DNA from: Ornatilinea sp.
GTDB taxonomy: Bacteria; Chloroflexota; Anaerolineae; Anaerolineales; Anaerolineaceae
Reading direction: 5' to 3'
NCBI GenBank assembly: GCA_018433975.1
Contig: JAHDQE010000048.1
Location: forward strand, 22,302 to 86,301
DNA: 64,000 nt
Both the position numbers and the translations under genes were made by a program. The notes beneath the pieces were generated by a model. It saw only the letters and a program-made list of their open reading frames with translations, was not told the origin of the DNA and ran no database searches. Positions 60,024-64,000 of the stretch are shown in pieces (the stretch's first letter is position 1; every line of letters starts with the position of its first letter).

Positions 60024-61454
60024 ATGGGTTCTACAATTTTGTGGATCATCGCAATTGGCGCGCTGGTCGTTCTGCTGTTTTCCACGGTTCTATTTCTGGC
60101 AGGGCGCTATAAAAGATGTCCTTCCGATAAAATACTGGTGATTTACGGTAAGGTCGAAGAAGGACGCTCCAGCCGGTGTATGCATGGCGGCGGTGCACTG
60201 ATTTTACCGCTGGTTCAGGACTACGCTTATCTGAGCCTGACACCGATGACCATCAGCATCCCGCTCCAGGGCGCGCTCTCACAGCAGAACATCCGCATCA
60301 ACGTACCCAGCACCTTCACGGTCGGCATCAGCACCCAGTCAGATATCATGACCAACGCGGCCGAGCGTCTTTTGGGGTTGAAAGGGGCGGAAATCGAAGA
60401 TATGGCCAAGGAAATCATCTTCGGCCAGCTCCGTCTGACCGTGGCATCTCTGACCATTGAACAGATTAACCAGGACCGCGAAAGTTTTCTGGAGGAGATT
60501 CGCAAGAATGTCGATCCCGAATTAAACAAAATTGGTCTGATTCTGATCAACGTCAACATCACCGACATCACCGATGAATCGGATTATATCGACAGCATCG
60601 GTAAGAAAGCCGCCTCCGAAGCCATCAACAAAGCCAGAGTAGACGTGGCCGAGCAGGAAAAACTGGGTGCCATCGGCGCCTCCGAAGCGGACCGGGAGAA
60701 AGAGATCCGCGTTGCGGAGAACCTGGCTTCTGCCGAAAAAGGTCGGAAAAAGGCATTGGCAGATCAGCGTATTTATGTTCAGGAACGTGAAGCCAGCGCT
60801 GTGATGGGTGAAAACACCGCTAAAGTGGATATTGCGAAATCCAACGCTCAACTGGCCGTCCAGCAGGCCATGGCCAGACAGCAGTCGGAAGTGGCCCAGA
60901 GAGAAGCCGAAGTACAGATCCAGAAAGCGCAGTACAAGGCCGAACAGGAACGCCTGAAAGCCGCTGAAGTGGTCCAGCAGGAAATCGAAAAACAGAAGAT
61001 TGAAATCAACGCCGAAGCTACCGCGGAACGCACCCGGCGCGAGGCCAAAGGTGAAGCCGATGGCATCCTGCTGAAATACATGGCGGAAGCCGAAGGTCAG
61101 CGTAAGCTGCTCGAAAGTAAAGCGCAGGGCTACAACTCGCTGGTGAAGAGCGTCAATGGCGACGCCAAAGCAGCCGCCACTCTGTTGTTGATCGAGAAGA
61201 TGGAACAGCTCGTCTCCAAACAAGTCGAAGCCATCAGCAACCTGAAAATCGATAAGATCACCGTCTGGGATTCGGGCGGAAGCCAAGGGTCTTCAACCGC
61301 CAATTTCGTCTCCGGACTGGTCAAGTCCATCCCCCCATTGCATGACATTTCTGCAATGGTCGGCCTGGAACTGCCGGAATACCTCGGCAAGACCGTAGAA
61401 GAGACTGCAAAAAAACAGGCCGCTGAACCGGAACAACCGGAAGTGAAAGAATAA
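60024..61454 (+). CDS. Flotillin-like SPFH/Band 7 protein
   Basis: 476 residues. One N-terminal membrane segment (about 4-26), an SPFH domain ('INVPSTFTVGISTQSDIMTNAAERLLGL', 'LRLTVASLTIEQINQDRESFLEEIRKNVDPELNKIGLILINVNITDI'), then a long Glu/Ala/Lys/Gln coiled coil (about 195-370) with 'EA' repeats and a C-terminal 'GLELPEYLGK'. This is flotillin/YqiK-like. AGGAGG lies 8 nt upstream. Operon with the NfeD-like gene. Confidence 0.92.
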   Translation: MGSTILWIIAIGALVVLLFSTVLFLAGRYKRCPSDKILVIYGKVEEGRSSRCMHGGGALILPLVQDYAYLSLTPMTISIPLQGALSQQNIRINVPSTFTVGISTQSDIMTNAAERLLGLKGAEIEDMAKEIIFGQLRLTVASLTIEQINQDRESFLEEIRKNVDPELNKIGLILINVNITDITDESDYIDSIGKKAASEAINKARVDVAEQEKLGAIGASEADREKEIRVAENLASAEKGRKKALADQRIYVQEREASAVMGENTAKVDIAKSNAQLAVQQAMARQQSEVAQREAEVQIQKAQYKAEQERLKAAEVVQQEIEKQKIEINAEATAERTRREAKGEADGILLKYMAEAEGQRKLLESKAQGYNSLVKSVNGDAKAAATLLLIEKMEQLVSKQVEAISNLKIDKITVWDSGGSQGSSTANFVSGLVKSIPPLHDISAMVGLELPEYLGKTVEETAKKQAAEPEQPEVKE

Positions 61455-61476
61455 ACTTCTTTTAAAAAAACAGCAT

Positions 61477-61507
61477 AAAAACGCTTCGCCTGGGCGGAGC
61501 GTTTTTC
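61477..61507. terminator. Terminator after the flotillin gene
   Basis: AAAAACGCT..CGCC pairs with GGCG.AGCGTTTTT; lies between convergent genes. Confidence 0.8.
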
Positions 61508-61544
61508 TTTAACAATCATGCGGTTTCTTATCTGGAGAGGGCAG

Positions 61545-62294
61545 CTATTCCATCTCGCCAAAGTGGGACATCACCAGCGCCGTAACGGCCACGGCTGCGG
61601 TCTCCATGCGCAGGACGCGCGGGCCCAGCGTCACGGGTGTAAACCCGGCCTGGATGGCCGATTCTACCTCTGCCTCCGAAAACCCTCCTTCCGGGCCGAT
61701 CAGGACCGCAGCCCGGCATCCCGCCCCGCTTCCCTCGTTGGCGCCCAGCGCCTGGCGAAGGCTATGCGAATTCCCCTGAGTGTGGGGGATAAGCCGCAGG
61801 ATGGGGGTGCCCTCGGCGAAGCGCAGAGCTTCTTCCAGCTTCACGGGGGCTTGCAGGGTGGGCACCCGCCCCCGTCCGCTCTGCTCGGCCGCTTCGGTAA
61901 GGATGCGCTGCCAGCGCACTAGCTTCTTGTCAAAATCCTTGCCGGACTGCACCAGGCTGCGGCTGGAAATCACCGGCAGGAACCCGCCCGCGCCCAGCTC
62001 CGTGCATTTCTGGAGCATCCATTCGAACTTCTCCCGCTGCGAAAGGCACAGCAGCAGGGTAAGTTCAACCTCCGGCTCGCCCGGCGCGGGACGTTTCGCC
62101 GTAACCTGCCCCTGAACCTGTTTTCCGGACGGCTCCAGCAGGGTCACCTCATATTCACTGCCCCGGTTATCCAGCACAATCACCGGCTCGCCGGGCTGCA
62201 TTCGCAGCACATGCCGGATCTGGTGGGAAATATCCTCCGGGAAAGTTACCGTCGTTTCGGTGATGCGGTCGGGGGTCAGAAAAAAACGCTGCAT
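61545..62294 (-). CDS. rsmE: 16S rRNA (uracil-1498-N3)-methyltransferase
   Basis: 249 residues. A SPOUT-fold methyltransferase for U1498 of 16S rRNA. 'HQIRHVLRMQPGEPVIVLD' (PUA-like N domain), 'KCTELGAGGFLPVISSRSL', 'RILTEAAEQSGRGRVPTL', 'LIGPEGGFSEAEVE' and 'LGPRVLRMETAAVAVTALV' are the RsmE signatures. Directly downstream of rsmI (24 bp). Confidence 0.95.
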   Translation of the reverse strand: MQRFFLTPDRITETTVTFPEDISHQIRHVLRMQPGEPVIVLDNRGSEYEVTLLEPSGKQVQGQVTAKRPAPGEPEVELTLLLCLSQREKFEWMLQKCTELGAGGFLPVISSRSLVQSGKDFDKKLVRWQRILTEAAEQSGRGRVPTLQAPVKLEEALRFAEGTPILRLIPHTQGNSHSLRQALGANEGSGAGCRAAVLIGPEGGFSEAEVESAIQAGFTPVTLGPRVLRMETAAVAVTALVMSHFGEME

Positions 62295-62318
62295 GGGGTT
62301 AGCGGTCCTCCATAAAAG

Positions 62319-63029
62319 CTAGTCCTCTTCCGACCCGGAGCGCGCTGCATTCCGGTCCAGCCCGGAAATCACGATGCAGTACTCCCCGCGCGGGGTGGTT
62401 TCTTCAAAATGGGCAATCAACTCGGAAAGCGAACCCCGGTCGACGGCTTCGAACATCTTGGTCAGGTCATTGGCAACCGCCGCTTGGCGGTCGCCGTACA
62501 CCGTCAGGGCATCCTTGAGGAAGGCTATCAGGCGGTAGGGACTTTCGTAGAAAATCTGCGTGTGCGCGGATTCCTGGTCCTCGGCGAAAAAGCGTTTGCG
62601 CGGGCCGGACTTGCGCGGCGGGAAGCCGCGGAAGGTGAAACTGTGGACCGGCAGACCGGAGAGGATCAGCGCCGAGATCAGCGCGGTCGGCCCGGGGATG
62701 GAGGTGATGGGGATATCCGCCTCAATCGCCGCCCGCACCAGGGTATAACCGGGGTCCGAAACGGCCGGGCTGCCGGCGTTGGTGACCAGCGCCACCGACT
62801 GCCCCGATTGCAGAGCGCTCAGGATCCGCGGCAGGTTGCGCTTCTCATTCTGCTCGTAGAACGAGATCTGTGGCTTCTTGATATCAAAATGCTTGAGTAG
62901 AATCCCCGTCTTACGGGTGTCTTCACTGACAACGATATCCACCGTTTTGAGGGTTTCCAATGCCCGCAGGGTGATATCGCCTAAGTTTCCAATGGGTGTC
63001 GCAACCAGATATAACATACTGCCGTCCAT
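62319..63029 (-). CDS. rsmI: 16S rRNA (cytidine-1402-2'-O)-methyltransferase
   Basis: 236 residues, slightly short of the usual 270-290. '[43 protein letters not shown]', '[34 protein letters not shown]' and '[13 protein letters not shown]' are diagnostic. The usual 'DAGTP' is '[11 protein letters not shown]' here. The C-terminal part is shortened. Start ATG 63029 or ATG 63017; neither has a clear ribosome site. Confidence 0.93.
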   Translation of the reverse strand: MDGSMLYLVATPIGNLGDITLRALETLKTVDIVVSEDTRKTGILLKHFDIKKPQISFYEQNEKRNLPRILSALQSGQSVALVTNAGSPAVSDPGYTLVRAAIEADIPITSIPGPTALISALILSGLPVHSFTFRGFPPRKSGPRKRFFAEDQESAHTQIFYESPYRLIAFLKDALTVYGDRQAAVANDLTKMFEAVDRGSLSELIAHFEETTPRGEYCIVISGLDRNAARSGSEED

Positions 63030-63272
63030 TTCTAAGGATTTTCAGGCTGAGTATATCACGAAGCAGACGCGCAAAGTATGAAAACCCGCATGTCATCGCG
63101 AGCCGCCGGGAATGACAGTGTACTACCTCCCTCTCCGGTACACCATGACAAATGCCGGATCAACGGTCGGGTGGGTGCAGGGGTGGTGAACAGAGCATTC
63201 CCCATAAACTGCCGGCACCCCGGAACCCACCGGCCCAGATATACCGTTCATCATGCCACAAAGTCGTTTCAA
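63030..63272. other. Gene-free spacer with an isolated repeat fragment
   Basis: Contains TGTCATCGCGAGCCGCCGGG at 63091-63110, the palindrome arm shared with the 29-30.7 kb array. Nothing else recognised. Confidence 0.5.
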
Positions 63273-64000
63273 ACAAAAAAGGAATTTCTTTGCGGTCTTC
63301 GCGTCTTAGCGTGAGGTAAAGAATTTCTCACAAAACCCTTGCCCCCAAAAAATGTCATTCTGAGGCCGTGAGGCCGAAGAATCTCTGGCTTCCTCGAAGG
63401 CGAATAAACAAAAAAGGAATTTTTGCACCTGGCATCTTTGCATAAGTACATTTCCCCTTTTTGCGTCGTTGCGAGCCGCCGGGTTCTTTTCCCGGCGAGC
63501 GCGGCAACCTCCCCCCAGGCGCCACATCTATCCCCCCAAAAATGTCATTCTGAGGCCGCAAGGCCGAAGAATCTCTGGTTCCCTCGAAAACGAATAAACA
63601 AAAAAGGAATTCCTTTGCGCACTTGGCGTCTTAGCGAGAGACAAAGAATTTCTCACAAAAACCTTGCCCTCTTAGCATCTTAGCGTGAGTACATCTCCCC
63701 TTTTTGCGTCGTTGCGAGCCGCCGGGTTCTTTTCCCGGAGAGCGCGGCAACCCCCCCCCAGGCGCCACATCTATCCCCCTAAAAATGTCATTCTGAGGCC
63801 GAAGAATCTCTGGGTCCCTCGAAAAGGCGAATAAACAAAAAGGGAATTTCTTTGCGATCTTAGCGTCTTAGCGTGAGACAAAGAATTTCTCACAAAACCC
63901 TTGCGCTCTTAACATCTTAGCGTGAGTACATTTCCCCTTTCTGCGTCGTTGCGAGCCGCCGGGTTCTTTCCCCGGCGAGCGCGGCAACCTCCCCCTTGGC
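63273..64000. repeat. Second tandem repeat array, about 244-bp period, running off the window
   Basis: Units begin at 63352, 63540 and 63784 with AATGTCATTCTGAGG. Each holds 'AAGAATCTCTGG', 'GGAATTTCTTTGCG', 'GTCTTAGCGTGAG', and the hairpin GTTGCGAGCCGCCGGG...CCCGGCGAGCGCGGCAAC (63468, 63712, 63949). The first full unit is shorter (188 bp) because the 'TTTCTCACAAAACCC' block is missing. A partial unit precedes it at 63273. No credible gene lies in this last kilobase. Confidence 0.85.

Noticed and set aside
60522..61286. 254-codon minus-strand Phe-rich frame
   Set aside because: Shadow of the flotillin coiled coil (Glu/Lys codons read backwards as Phe/Leu).
63273..64000. Tandem repeats as CRISPR or as coding repeats
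   Set aside because: Period about 244 bp, no unique spacers, and open frames in both strands simply follow the repeats.
1..64000. tRNA, rRNA or prophage genes
   Set aside because: No cloverleaf-like sequence, rRNA signature or phage structural gene was recognised by eye; a tRNA scan would be decisive.

Overview
The window looks like a chromosomal segment of a Chloroflexota bacterium, probably class Anaerolineae. This is inferred from several things: many lipoproteins and membrane proteins with Pro/Thr 'PTxTPT' linkers, archaeal-type AspRS, a CbiM fused to a PDGLE domain, the fused ChlI/ChlD-type chelatase subunit, the Roadblock protein next to polA, and moderately high GC with frequent GTG/TTG starts behind clear GGAGG sites. 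No rRNA, tRNA, CRISPR array or prophage was seen. Gene density is high and most genes are housekeeping.

Layout. 1-2.8 kb: the end of a multi-pass membrane protein, a peroxiredoxin-like gene with an in-frame UGA at its redox-active position, and an alpha/beta hydrolase. 3-5.8 kb: a DNA repair/tRNA modification operon (ruvB-queA-UDG). 5.9-10.5 kb: upp, moaA and, divergently, moeB, a lipoprotein and a PIG-L deacetylase. 10.6-13.1 kb: an ECF nickel/cobalt transporter operon behind a long TTGCAA dyad. 13.3-14.4 kb: an AT-rich foreign-looking patch with an XRE membrane regulator and a transposase remnant. 14.5-20.6 kb: clpB, then a Ser/Thr kinase-tpiA-M50 protease operon. 20.8-28.9 kb: OsmC, a cNMP-binding protein with a NifU-like protein, mutM, prs, GNAT, aspS, meaB and mcmB. 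29-30.8 kb: an IS110 element inserted in a 162-bp tandem repeat. 30.9-40.2 kb: a frameshifted metal-chelatase-type AAA+/VWA gene, three tandem M42 aminopeptidases, a solute-binding lipoprotein and a bactofilin-like membrane protein. 40.3-45.8 kb: a phosphodiesterase-like protein, a phosphoribosyltransferase and a wecC-wecB-glycosyltransferase operon. 46.2-53.5 kb: a Roadblock protein with a degenerate Y1-transposase-like domain, polA and a TPR protein. 53.6-63 kb: an ADP-ribosylglycohydrolase, a sigma/anti-sigma/Nudix unit, ftsK, NfeD and flotillin, rsmE and rsmI. The last kilobase is a second repeat array.

The strongest unusual signals are: (1) a candidate selenocysteine peroxiredoxin whose UGA is followed at once by a well-formed bacterial SECIS-like hairpin; (2) an IS110 element whose exact ends can be read because it interrupts a tandem repeat at a CT dinucleotide, with a highly structured 5' non-coding end of bridge-RNA type; (3) a Roadblock protein carrying what looks like a catalytically dead IS200/Y1 transposase fold beside DNA polymerase I; (4) a chelatase gene split by an A9 run where a -1 shift restores one long protein; (5) a perfect 11-bp TTGCAA dyad overlapping the -35 of the metal transporter promoter. 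Many start codons given here were moved to codons with a proper ribosome binding site.
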